Shown: positions 10,601 to 20,748 of the stretch, piece by piece | How the letters are laid out: each line of letters begins with the position of its first letter | Numbering within the stretch: position 1 is the stretch's first letter | NCBI GenBank assembly: GCA_904066235.2 | Contig: CAJFCV020000002.1 | Location: 10,106,001-10,170,000 of the forward strand | Reading direction: 5' to 3' | DNA: 64,000 nt | DNA from: Bursaphelenchus xylophilus | Taxonomy: Eukaryota; Nematoda; Chromadorea; Rhabditida; Aphelenchoididae | Program-made: the position numbers and the translations under genes | The notes under the pieces: generated by a model | Databases searched by the model: none | Seen by the model: the letters and a program-made list of their open reading frames with translations, nothing else | Told to the model about the DNA's origin: nothing

Positions 10601-13600
10601 TTTTGGTGAAAAAATATGTTTTTTTGAAGGAATTTTTTTCTTTTCTTTTTATCCAGAATGATTTTATAAACTGTATTTTACACCCCCAATATTTCAGGGC
10701 ATCCAAAACGCGGAGGACGAAGCAGCGGTCATGCTTTTGGACGACGCCACCTCCAAACTTCAAACCGCCATGGGATCCCTACCCGAACTTTTGGAACAAA
10801 AACGACTCATTGATCAGCACACAAACGTCGCCACAAGTTTATTGGAGAATATCAAACAGCGACAACTGGATGTGCTGTTCGAAACGGAGGAGAAATTGCT
10901 GAATGGCCAATATCAAGGTAAAATAAGGTCATTTTTTGCGATTTTTGAAGGGTTTTTTGGATTTTTGGGTGTTTAGAGGGAGGTATTGGAATTTTGAGAG
11001 CTTTGTTTGTAGCTAGAGAGATTTTTTTCTTCACTTTTGGCGGAAAATGGATTTTTTTTCAAAAATTTTTGAGATTTTTTTTTGATTTTTTTTGGGTTAG
11101 ATTTGTTGTAAATTAAAATTATTGAGTTTTGATTGTGTTTTTAGTAGAATTTTTACCGATTTTTTCTTCATTTTTTGGCGGAAAAAATTATTTTTTTTTA
11201 AATTTTTGAAAACTTTTTTTTTCGATTTTTATAATTGTCTTGGGTTTAGATTTGTTGAAAATTAAAATTTTTGTGGTTTTATTGTATTTTAAAAAAAATT
11301 TTTACCGATTTTTTATCGGAAATTTGATTTTTTCCCCGCATTATTGACCTTATTTTAGAAGTGAATATCTCCGAAGTTTTCAAGGCCCTCCCAAACACGG
11401 TAGATGCGCTCAGATTACTCCTCATCGCCTATTTGTGTAATCCCAATGTCACTGAGGTAAATTTAGAACTTTAAAAATTTTTTTTTTTTGATTTTTTTTG
11501 TAAAAATTTTTATTTTTTGATGGATTTTTAATTATTTTAGAATGAAAAACGCGAATTCAAAGAGCTCCTACAACAACGGGAAATTGACCAGTCGGCCCTG
11601 AAATTTGTGGAATGCATAAAAAGAGCGACTTCTCTTCAGTTAGGCACCAGTGACCTACATTCAGGCGGCGGAACGAAGACCCTAAACATGTTTGGGAAAC
11701 TTCTCAGCCACTCGTCGAGGTTTGTAATGGAAGGAGTTAAAAATTTGGTACCCAAAAAACACAATTTGCCGGTGACGAAGGTGAGAGTTTGGGATTTTTT
11801 AAATTTTTGCACGGTGCGGACGGGTTTTTCAACGGAAAAATGACTCTGCACTGTGCGAAGGAAGATTTTGGAATTTGCACTGTGCGGAAGGATTGATTTT
11901 GAGATTTGCACAGTGCGAAGGATTGATTTTGAGATTTGCACTGTGCGGAAGGATGGATTTTGGATTTGCACAGTGCAAAGAAAAGACTTGTCGCTGAATT
12001 TGCACTGTGCGAAGAAAAGATTTGTCGCGGAAGTTGCACTGTGCGAAGAAAAGATTTGTCGCTGAAATTGCACTGTGCGAAGAAAAGACTTGTCGCTGAA
12101 TTTGCACAGTGCGAAGAAAAGAATTGTCGCGGAAATTGCACTGTGCGAAGAAAAGATTTGTCGCGGAAATTGCACCGTGCGAAGAAGAGAATTGTCGCGG
12201 AAATTGCACTGTGCGAAGAAAAGATTTGTCGCGGAAATTGCACTGTGCGAAGAAAAGATTTGTCGCGGAAATTGCACCGTGCGAAGAAAAGAATTGTCGC
12301 GGAAATTGCACTGTGCGAAGAAAAGATTTGTCGCGGAAATTGCACTGTGCGAAGAAAAGATTTGTCGCGGAAATTGCACTGCGCGAAGAAAAGATTTATC
12401 GCTGAAATTGCCCTGTGCGAAGAAAAGAGTTGTCGCTGAAATTGCACTGCGCGAAGAAAAGATTTGTCGCTGAATTTGCACAGTGCAAAGAAAAGACTTG
12501 TCGCTGAAATTGCACTGTGCGAAGAAAAGACTTGTCGCTGAATTTGCACAGTGCGAAGAAAAGAATTGTCGCGGAAATTGCACTGTGCGAAGAAAAGATT
12601 TGTCGCGGAAATTGCACCGTGCGAAGAAAATATTTGTCGTTGAAATTGCACGGTGCGAAAAAAACAATGATCGCTGAATTTGCACAGTGCGAAGAAAAAA
12701 CTTGTCGCTGAAATTGCACGGTGCGAAGAAAACAGTTGTCGCAGAAATTGCACAGTGCGAAGAAAACAGTTGTCGCAGAAATTGCACAGTGCGAAGAAAA
12801 CAGTTGTCGCAGAAATTGCACAGTGCGAAGAAAAGATTTGTCGCGGAAATTGCGCAGTGCGCAGAAAAGATTTATCGCTGAAATTGCCCTGTGCGAAGAA
12901 AAGAGTTGTCGCTGAAATTGCACTGCGCGAAGAAAAGATTTGTCGCTGAATTTGCACAGTGCAAAGAAAAGACTTGTCGCTGAAATTGCACAGTGCGAAG
13001 AAAAGGTTTATCGCTGAATTTGCACTGTGCGAAGAAAAGATTTGTCGCGGAAATTGCACTGTGGGAAAAAAGATCTGTCGCTGAAATTGCACTGTGCGAA
13101 GAAAAGATTTGTCGCTGAAATTGCACTGTGCGAAGAAAACAGTTGTCGCTGAAATTGCACAGTGCGAAAAAAAAGTTGTCGCGGAAATTGCAAAGTGCGG
13201 TTGTTTGGGTGAAATTTTGATTTTTCGGCCGCACGGTGCGAATTTATGTTTTTTGATTGCACGGTGCGAAATGCTAGACTTTGATTGCACTGTGCGATTT
13301 TTTGGCGAAAATTGGGGTTTTGGATGCACAGTGCGAATTTTTGAATAAATTAAATTGGAATTTGAAGAAGCAGGGAGGTAAAAATATTATTTTTAGTTGG
13401 TCGCTCAATTGGTGGATACCAGGCCGGGCGTTGGAGGACTTTCCGGCTCAAATCCAGTTGATCCCAATGAATTTCTATACTTTGATCCAAAATTATTGCA
13501 TGCCTCGAGTAAAGAGTAAGTAAAAAAAAAATTTTAAATATTTTTTCATTATTTTTTTAATTTTTTTTGATTAAAAAATTTTTTTTATTTTTTTAATAAA

Positions 13601-14190
13601 AAATTTTTCGTATTTTTTTATTTAATTTTTTGAATTTTTTCAGTATTTTTTTTAATTTAATTTTTTTTTATTTTTTGAATTTTTTATTAATTTTTTTTTG
13701 GTTTTTTATTTAATTTTTTTTTTTATTTTTTGAATTTTTTCAGTATTTTTTTTTCATTTAAATTTTTTTTATTTTTTGAATTTTTTTATTAAATTTTTTC
13801 TTTTCGTTTTTTATTTATTTTTTTTTTATTTTTTGAATTTTTTCAGTATTTTTTTTAATTTAATTTTTTTTTTGAATTTTTTTATTAATTTTTTTTGGTG
13901 TTTTTTATTTATTTTTTTATCTTTTTATTTAAAATTTTTTTATTTTTTTATTAAAAATTTATATTTTTATTTTTTAACCCTATTTTTTCAGCCTAGTCCA
14001 TGCTCGCCAAGGCCAGCTGGCCCAAGACGTGATTGTCTTTGTGGTGGGCGGAGGGAACTACGTCGAATATCAGAACATTTTGGAGTACGCGAAACAGACA
14101 GGAATCCAGCGCATGACCTACGGATCCACGGAATTGGTCAACCCCACTCAATTCGTCGAACAACTCGCTCGACTCGGCCAAAAACTGTGA
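7615..14190 (+). CDS. Sec1/Munc18-family protein Sly1 (SCFD1)
   Basis: SM protein that binds syntaxin-5-type SNAREs and drives ER-Golgi and intra-Golgi vesicle fusion; cytosolic and peripheral membrane. Twelve exons: 7615-7657, 7809-7968, 8608-8821, 8933-9023, 9354-9499, 9548-9733, 10146-10337, 10698-10917, 11359-11456, 11541-11780, 13397-13515, 13992-14190. All phases match and give 635 aa (human SCFD1 is about 640). Family landmarks seen: DVPAVYFVSPTDEN, LHHTWTYQAMIHDVL, KGSPFPEVAEAIQ, LIDQHTNVAT, RFVMEGVKNLV, FVVGGGNYVEYQN, and a C-terminus ending QLARLGQKL. The first exon encodes only 14 residues. A TTTCAG acceptor lies 4 bp before the ATG. Introns 10 and 11 are swollen by a satellite and a poly-T minisatellite. 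AATAAA is at 14254-14259. Confidence 0.95.
11806..13336. repeat. 34-bp satellite in Sly1 intron 10
   Basis: About 40 tandem units with a 34-bp period, each carrying the odd palindrome GCAC-N-GTGC followed by GAAGAAAAGATTTGTCGC and GGAAATT or TGAAATT. The centre base varies (T, A, C or G). Edge units (11848-11980, 13220-13336) are diverged and more loosely spaced. The array occupies nearly the whole 1616-bp intron 11781-13396. All three minus-strand frames lack stops, which produces long spurious open frames. Confidence 0.95.
13520..13990. repeat. Poly-T minisatellite in Sly1 intron 11
   Basis: About 470 bp, almost entirely T/A, with a repeat of roughly 100 bp. Each unit contains GAATTTTTTCAGTATTTT, so perfect TTTTTTCAG acceptor look-alikes occur ending at about 13643, 13743 and 13846, ahead of the acceptor I use at 13991. 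It is non-coding. Confidence 0.8.
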
Positions 14191-14253
14191 TTTTTGAAAG
14201 ATTTTTTGGATATTTTCCGAACTAATTTAATATATTATTGGATAGACATGTGA

Positions 14254-14265
14254 AATAAATTTATT
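14254..14265. terminator. Palindromic poly(A) signal between convergent genes
   Basis: The 12-mer AATAAATTTATT reads as AATAAA on plus (14254-14259, 64 bp after the Sly1 stop) and AATAAA on minus (14265-14260, about 200 bp after the stop of the secreted-protein gene). Function is inferred from position and hexamer identity. Confidence 0.6.
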
Positions 14266-14466
14266 TTTTGGTGTTGAAAAAAACTTGGTAAATTTTGAAA
14301 ATTAAAAAAAAAAAAAAAAAAATAAAAAAAAATAAATAAAAATATTTTATTTTAAAAAAAAAATTTTATGCCTTGGCCAGACCATTATTTTTTTTTTATT
14401 TTTTTTGATAAAGACTTGAAAATTTGAGAAATTCAAAAAAAAAAAAAAAAATTTTTTTAAATTTTT
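14266..14466. other. 3' spacer with small duplication
   Basis: Homopolymer-rich A/T sequence. ATGCCTTGGCCAGACCAT near 14369-14386 is a near copy of the end of the minus-strand coding region (14469-14487, ATGCCTTGGCCAAACCAT), so about 98 bp including the stop codon appear to have been duplicated. Confidence 0.5.
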
Positions 14467-17400
14467 TTATGCCTTGGCCAAACCATCATGCCAATGGAGG
14501 AAACGGTGCTGTCTCCTCAACTCGCAGTTAATCCCGAGTCTTGAAGAGGGCGCTGGGATCTCTTCGATTGCAGTTTTCAACGGAAATCCCCATTCTCCAT
14601 CGGCTCGGAGACGGTCAATGCGGAACTGGTAGAACAAGGTTTTGTCTTTGGCGTTGTCCTGAAAAATTTGGGAAAGTAAAAATTTTTTGGACTTTGATGA
14701 AATTTGAGTCGAATTTGGAGACATTTTTACATTTTTCTCACACGAAAAAAACGATTTTTTTTTATTTTTGGTCAATTTCAAAAAAAAAAAAAAATAAAAA
14801 TTTTTTTACGATTTTCGGGCAAAAAATTACAGGGTTAATTACTAGTAGGATGTGTAATATTTTTACAAAAATTCAAAATTTTTGAAGCAGAAATAAAAAA
14901 GTTATAGGCAAAAAAGTTTTTTTTTGTCTGGCCGACTCTCCTCATTTTGTGTGCTCTCTAAAAAAAAGTTTGTTGAATATCTTGATTGCCGTTGAAAATT
15001 GTGGGCTGAGATTTTTAGGGAATGATTTGTGAGCTTTTTAGAAGCTATAGGCAAAATTTAAAAAAAAAATCAAAAAAAAAATTTTTTTTTTCAAAAATTC
15101 AAAGTACGCTTATTTTCTCACATCTACCTAAAATTTCTAGCCCTGTGATACAACAAACACCTCTGTAGATTCGACTCACAAAATTTCTTCCATGCAAAAT
15201 CCCTCCTTTTTGATTCATGATCCAAAAATCATTTGTTTTCGCGAAATGAATGCATTCCAACCCATAAACCTCGGTGTTGACCTTCACAATCTCAGTGAAT
15301 CGCTGAGTTTCATCGCGGAAATTGCGGGTTTCGGTCTTTGTTGAGTTCACCAACCGCCATTGTTGGATAATTTGAACCGAACCCCGTTCAAACTCCTCGA
15401 AATCAACGTTGATTTGATGATGCTGTAGAGTGGGTTCGCAGTTGAGTTGGTTGGTTTCGAGGTCTTTGTGGACCGAACGTTGCTTGATAAACTCGTTGAG
15501 GTCGTAGCTGCCGCGACAGTTGTTTTCGAGCTGAAAATTTGAGGGTTGGTTTTTCGCGAATTTTGATGTGGTAGGGTAAATTCAAACCGCGATTATTCGA
15601 AAACCCTTGCATGAATTTTGATGAAACTTTACAGTTGGCATACCAATACCCTGTAGTAACATAACGTAAAAGGATTTTTGAAACAAACCCTTAGGGCATC
15701 ATTTATGCAACTTTTTTTGTTAAGGTCATCAAAATCGAAAAAAATCTTAGTTCACCGACCTTTTTGGCCTATAGCGCCTGAGGCAATGAGCCAATTTTTG
15801 TAATATTTTGGATATATCATTGGTATATAGCACGCTTCCAAACTGCAAAAAATCTTACGGATATCTTTAGAATTCGAAAAGTTATGACCATTTCTGTAAG
15901 AACACCAAAATTGATGACTTTACGAATTGTCAGCCCGATTTCGTGCTCATTGCAGAAAATTCGGACGCTTTGTGTCAAAGAAGTATTGCTGCTATGATAG
16001 CAGCAGTCGTATTTTACCCAACTTACCTGTTCGTTTGACTGCGAGGCCAAGTAAAACGGTCTGGTTGCGGATTCATTCAATCCAAAGCAAAATCCAAGCT
16101 TTTCGTTCTGAAAAAAGTTGAATAATTCGTGTTCATCGACAAATTACTGTGCAGTTTATTTATAAAAAATATATAAAGACTCAGTTTATGTATTCAAAGC
16201 AATTTTAGCGGGCTTTTTTTGATGATTTTAGGCCAAAATTATGCTTTTATCATCAAATTTCATGAAAAAAACGATGACTTTTCGAAAAAACTTTGTCATG
16301 GGCAAAAAAAGTTTTTATTGTACAACTATATATGTGTAATATCTCATAAACTCACTTCTCGTCCATACTTCAAAAAGCATTTGGCCAGATCGATATAACT
16401 TTTTTTCTTTTCCACTGGTTTTTCGCTGGTTTTCTTTGGTTTTTCCACTTCCTCTCCACTGCCATCCTCCGAAAAACTTTCATCGACCTCTTCGGCCCAG
16501 TTTGGTTGAAGCTCCAAGTCTTCAAATCCCGTCCCTTTTACTTTCCTTTCGCTTTCGGGTGAAGTTAGAGTAGATTTGGAGGGGGAAGGTGAACTTTGCT
16601 CGGTTGGTTGAGGTTTGTGAGCGTAAGGAAAGATTTTTGGAGCTCCAAGCGACACTGAAACCTCTGAAAAACGGATTCAAAGACTATACATGGCTAGGAA
16701 CAAAAATCTTTGTGTGTGCAGAAAGTGTGTCATGATGACACCCGTTCATAATGTGTTACTGTAAAAAGAAATTTGATTTTCCTGCGACGCAATTCATTTT
16801 CTCGGTTGCGATGCGATTTTCGATGCAACATTGCGCTCATTATTTCCCCGACAGACCGATATTTGTGTGTGCAGAAAATGTGTCATCATGACGCCTATTT
16901 ATAACCTGCTAATGATATAAACAACGGCTGTATAAGGCTAGGAGTACTCTCTAAAGTGCCCACAAAAAAAATTGTTTTTTATGCGAAATTTTTTTTCCGC
17001 ATTTTGAGATTTTGTAACGCCAGAAATTTTTTCAGCATACTCTCGAAAGTGCTCCTGGCCATATAGAGCTGTTGTTTATCCCACTGGCACATCTTAAGGA
17101 TGTCATCGTGAGAGATTCTCTGGACGTATTTCGCAAAGAAAAACTAATTGCTTTTTACTTCAGCGACACAAAGCGATATTGTGCACACTATTTTCCCGAC
17201 AGACAGGGCCTCTGATGAACAAAATTAGGTTGATGAATTTCATGTATAAGGCATTCAAATTCCAACAGAGTCCAGAGGAAAGGAGAACATAGGGCTACGT
17301 CAAAGTAAAAACAAGTTTCAACGGGAGGGTCGCAAGGGCGACGCTGAGATTTTTGTTACATTTTGTAAACACTTTAAGCCATACCCCCCAAACATTATTT

Positions 17401-17751
17401 GAAATGTCTTTTTAGAGCATATCAGTCTTTCGGGAAAATAATGAGCATAATGTCGCTGCGGCGATTGCGCCGCTGAATTGAAAAACAACGGGAAAAAGGG
17501 CAGATTTCAAGTTAAAATACGCTACTTAAAATTTTCTTTGCATTATATAATAATTCCTTACGTGGTTTTCCATCCTTGTTCATCAGCAAATTCATCAACG
17601 AATTGGGCCTCTCATACGATCCAGAGCTTCCGATCCCCGAAAAGGCTTGGAACACCTCGAACGGGTTGAACCCGCCGCCGTGGCTCTGCCCATTCACTTG
17701 GCAGCATAGCAGGAGCACGGAGAGGAACTCACTTCTCATCATGACGAACAT
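14467..17751 (-). CDS. Secreted protein of unknown function
   Basis: I do not recognise this family. Exons read on minus: 17751-17562, 16663-16356, 16107-16027, 15530 to about 15128, 14658-14467. The first four join in phase. The last junction does not: with the GTAG donor at 15127 it leaves one extra base, so a small exon or another donor is missing between 15128 and 14658. About 390 aa are predicted. It begins with a signal peptide (MFVMMRSEFLSVLLLCCQVNG, possible cleavage before QSHGGG). A Pro/Ser/Thr, then Glu/Lys-rich low-complexity segment (exon 2) follows, then a Cys-containing folded-looking part (exons 3-5: NEKLGFCFGLNES, WIMNQKGGILHG, GVCCITG). The start could also be the ATG at 17742 or 17739. 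It is convergent with Sly1 and was probably exported or membrane-processed. Intron 1 carries three family-A MITE remnants. Confidence 0.7.
16758..16861. mobile_element. Family-A MITE, right part
   Basis: Right two-thirds of a family-A element (ends CGACAGACCGATA), inside intron 1 of the minus-strand secreted-protein gene. The left end is missing or decayed. Confidence 0.7.
17152..17206. mobile_element. Family-A MITE, right end fragment
   Basis: CTTCAGCGACACAAAGCGA and TATTTTCCCGACAGAC are retained; the left part is absent. Confidence 0.65.
17420..17495. mobile_element. Family-A MITE, left end fragment
   Basis: Starts TATCAGTCTTTCGGGAAAAT, keeps the GTCGCTGCGGCGATTGCGCC internal part, then stops near the splice donor of exon 1 of the minus-strand gene. 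Confidence 0.65.
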
Positions 17752-17967
17752 GCGAGTGAATGGTTCGTGCAATCGGCGAAAAGAGTTTGGCAAAGATTGG
17801 GATCTTATCGCGATTGGGTCAATTGGTGAATAAACAAGAAGATTCGAGAGATTTCAGTGGGGATATCAAGGGCATGATATGGCATTGAATGGGGTGGAGA
17901 AAGAACATGGAGTTGTGATTTGTGATATTGAAAAAGTGATCAGAAAAGAAGAGAACCGGCCGAATTA

Positions 17968-18383
17968 CAGGGTCTTACAAAAAACGTGAAGGAAAGTGGA
18001 AGGCTATACCTTCCGGCGGAGGCGGCGCAGAGACTTCGTATTTGAAATATGTATTTTTAAAAGACATAAGTTTTTGACTACGAAATAAAAAGCTTTTAGA
18101 GTGCAAACTGAGGTCGCTACGACCTTCTGAAGTAGAGGCATCTCTACCCCGAAAACCAGGTTTTTTCGGTTGAAAATGATCGAGAAATTTCGGACTTTGT
18201 CGGTTGAAAATCACCAGGAAATGTCGGATTTTTTGGGGTTTCTTGATATAGGCTTTAAGAAAACGTGCATAACTTGCAAGTGTTGGCAATTTCCTCATAT
18301 TTTTCAACACCACCCATATCGAACACCCCCTCCGCCGGAAGTTATAGCCTTCCACTTTCCTTCACGTTTTTTGTAAGACTTTG
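17968..18383. mobile_element. Family-C foldback element (CAGGGTCTTAC ends)
   Basis: TA|CAGGGTCTTACAAAA at the left and TTTTGTAAGACTTTG|TA at the right, with about 75-bp inverted ends containing CTTCCGGCGGAGG. It is non-coding. A second copy lies at 61674-62110. TA flanks suggest a Tc1/mariner-type non-autonomous element. Confidence 0.75.
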
Positions 18384-18462
18384 TACGTCCGAATTTTAGA
18401 TCTCACGGCCATTTCGATGATATATACATATAAAGCATTTTAATCGTTTTTTCTAAAGTAAT

Positions 18463-18604
18463 ATTAGTCTGTCGGAAAGATAATATAATTGGTATCTGTC
18501 GCATCGAAAACCGCATGAAAATAAATTATGTCGCGACAAAACCAAATTACTTTTCACTTCAGCGACGCAAAGCGACATTGGGCTTATTATTTTCCCGACA
18601 GACC
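18463..18604. mobile_element. Family-A MITE, full length, diverged
   Basis: Left ATTAGTCTGTCGGAAAGATA, right TTATTTTCCCGACAGACCC; the internal GTCGCATCGAAAACCGCAT segment is kept. Confidence 0.8.
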
Positions 18605-19073
18605 CTTATCTCTTTATATGGCACTTGTCACGATATCAGCAATGTTACTTCGGAAACTCAGTTTCTTCAACTTTCCAAAGACTAGCCAAGAAAAATGACT
18701 TTCTTTCTCATCGATTCTCCTTGTTTTACATACTTTCTTGTCTGAAAAGATTGATGCGTATCTTTGCTGTTGTCACAGGACATAAGCCAAAATTTTCAGA
18801 GGTTGATGTGTAGCCAAGAAAGAAAATACAAGTAAAATTTGAAGAGAATCGAACACGTACTTCTCGAGTACTTTGCCTATCAATGACAATGTCATCGTAA
18901 AATTGGATCGTAATAACAAAGACCTTTTACATGCTCTACGGGATCTTTTTATCTTCAGAATCCTCAAACATTAATTCTTTATCTTTTTTTTAAGCTGCAA
19001 GCCAATTTACCCTCCAAATATTTAGCTTCTTCTTACGCTAGGCCATCCATATATTATCCTTGTCCCGCACCTC

Positions 19074-19597
19074 CCCGAAACTAGGGTTCGGACGGGGTAT
19101 ATACCCAAATACCCGAGAGGCCGAATTTTCGGGTACTTACGGGTATATTGAAATTACTTTTGAATTCAAAAAATGTAAAAAAGTCGAGTTTTGTCATAAA
19201 AAATTAACAAATGTTAACATTTTGTCATAATTTGTTCTTTGCCGCTCAAAACTTGGTTCTAAGGTTGAAATTTACTTGGCCGGAGTCGGAAAATGGACGG
19301 AAAAAGTTCAAAATCTAACTGCCAAATATTGGATTGCTAAGCTTTTTCATTGTTAAAGTACTAGTTTCGTATGTTGTAGTTGGGAAAATAAAGAATATCA
19401 CTCCAAACATGATTAGGTTATTGAATAAGATGCCACTTATTCATTAACGACTTCATACTGGTACTATATTGGACTAATTTAGACTAATTTTATAAATACC
19501 TGAATATACCCGAGATTTCGGGTATATACCCGGGAATATACCCGGGCATATACCCGCGTGGTGAATATACCCGAATTTTCCGAACCCTCCCCGAAAC
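19074..19597. mobile_element. hAT-like non-autonomous element with target duplication
   Basis: Inverted ends AGGGTTCGGA...TCCGAACCCT at about 19082-19589, flanked by CCCGAAAC on both sides (19074-19081 and 19590-19597; the match extends to 9 bp with the preceding C). Sub-terminal repeats of GGGTATATACCCG dominate both ends. No coding frame. An 8-bp duplication and TAGGG end fit the hAT superfamily. Confidence 0.75.
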
Positions 19598-20363
19598 CCC
19601 TGTTTTTACACTCGTTTCCCCGTTTTTTGCTTAATTGATTTCTCATTGTGCCTCAAATTACCGCCCCTCCCCGCGACTCGCCTTTTCTCCGCCGTTTGTG
19701 GCGTCATTTTTTCTGGGGACCTGGGATCGGGGTCCCTTAAGCGCGTCCATTCCGTATTTAGCGCGCGTTTCGCTTGCGAAATCTCGGCATGGCTTGATTA
19801 CTGGGGGGTGGGTAATTGGGCGCTCGGGGTTTCGTAATCGAATGAGATGGTTATCAAAATGTTTTGATTGGGGGGTGAAAGTTTGTTTTGGAGGTTTTTT
19901 GAAAATGATTTTGTGGATTTTTAAAGGGAAATGTAGTATTTTTGATAGTAAAAAGGGGATTTTCGATAAAACGCAACGTAAATATTCACTTCAATGGTTG
20001 CAAAATCACAATAGAAAAATCTTCGTAGTCGTATTTTACCTAAAAATTTAACAAATTTAACGTATCTTCTCTGTGATTAGACCACTTTTTTTGAAAAAGC
20101 AACGTTTTATTTTATATTGAAAGTTCCCAAAGACTTCCTGACAAGTGAGCAAGTTTGAAAGATTTCCAGTTCATGTTTTGCAAAACTGAACCCGATTTTT
20201 AGAGCGAAAAGTTGTGTAAGAATGAATTTTTTTCTACAAGGTATGGCAATCTTGGAAGGTAAAAAGTAAGCGCTATAACTGCATCTAGAGTACAATGTTT
20301 TTACAAAAACATTCATGCTTTTCACACCTGAGACCCGGAAGATTCTCTTTACTTGACTTTCTA

Positions 20364-20518
20364 TCAGTCTGTCGGGAAAATAATGAGGATTCTGTCGCAT
20401 CGAAAATGGCATCGCCGGCGAGAAAATGAATTGTGTCGCGTCAAAATCATATTGCTTATCACTTCAGCGACGCGATTGGGGAAGCGACATTTTGCTCACT
20501 ATTTTCCCGACAGACTGA
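20364..20518. mobile_element. Family-A MITE, intact
   Basis: Type example: 155 bp, TA on both sides, about 35-bp inverted ends from TCAGTCTGTCGGGAAAATA to GTCGC. The interior has GCATCGCCGGCGAGAAAATG and TCAGCGACGCGA. DNA right of it (to about 20890) is partly shared with DNA right of the copy at 23898. Confidence 0.9.
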
Positions 20519-20723
20519 TACTATAGAGCAAAGTAATAAAAGGTTTTTTTTCTATCGCGATCCAATTTTACAATGACATTGTTATTCATAAGCAAGGTAC
20601 TCGAAAAGTGCATGTTTGGTTCTCTCTAAATTTCACTTTTATTGTCTGTGTTGCCTTCACATTTTAATGTTTTTTTTCTATCTGATAATAACCCCTGAAA
20701 GGTTTAGCTAGTGTCTTGAGAGA

Positions 20724-20748
20724 GCTCACTATTTTCCCGACAGACTTA
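20724..20748. mobile_element. Family-A MITE, right tip only
   Basis: GCTCACTATTTTCCCGACAGACTTA only; the rest is missing. Confidence 0.6.

Noticed and set aside
11737..13329. A 530-residue minus-strand open frame (and several 100-380 residue frames on both strands)
   Set aside because: It is the translation of the 34-bp satellite. The unit has no stop in any minus-strand frame, and 34 is not a multiple of 3, so all frames cycle through the same peptide. It lies in an intron of Sly1.
11806..13336. Regular short palindromic repeats resembling a CRISPR array
   Set aside because: There are no unique spacers: the whole 34-bp period is repeated. The host is eukaryotic and no cas genes are present.
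7615..14190. E(z) and Sly1 as a firm operon
   Set aside because: The 530-bp gap with its own AATAAA and an acceptor before Sly1 is compatible, but equally fits two separately promoted trans-spliced genes.
13776..14225. Phe-rich 149-residue open frame on plus
   Set aside because: The first half is translated poly-T intron sequence; the second half is Sly1 exon 12 in the wrong frame.
19635..20051. 138-residue frame in a GC-rich patch
   Set aside because: No domain, low-complexity second half and no splice signals. Kept only as a compositional note.
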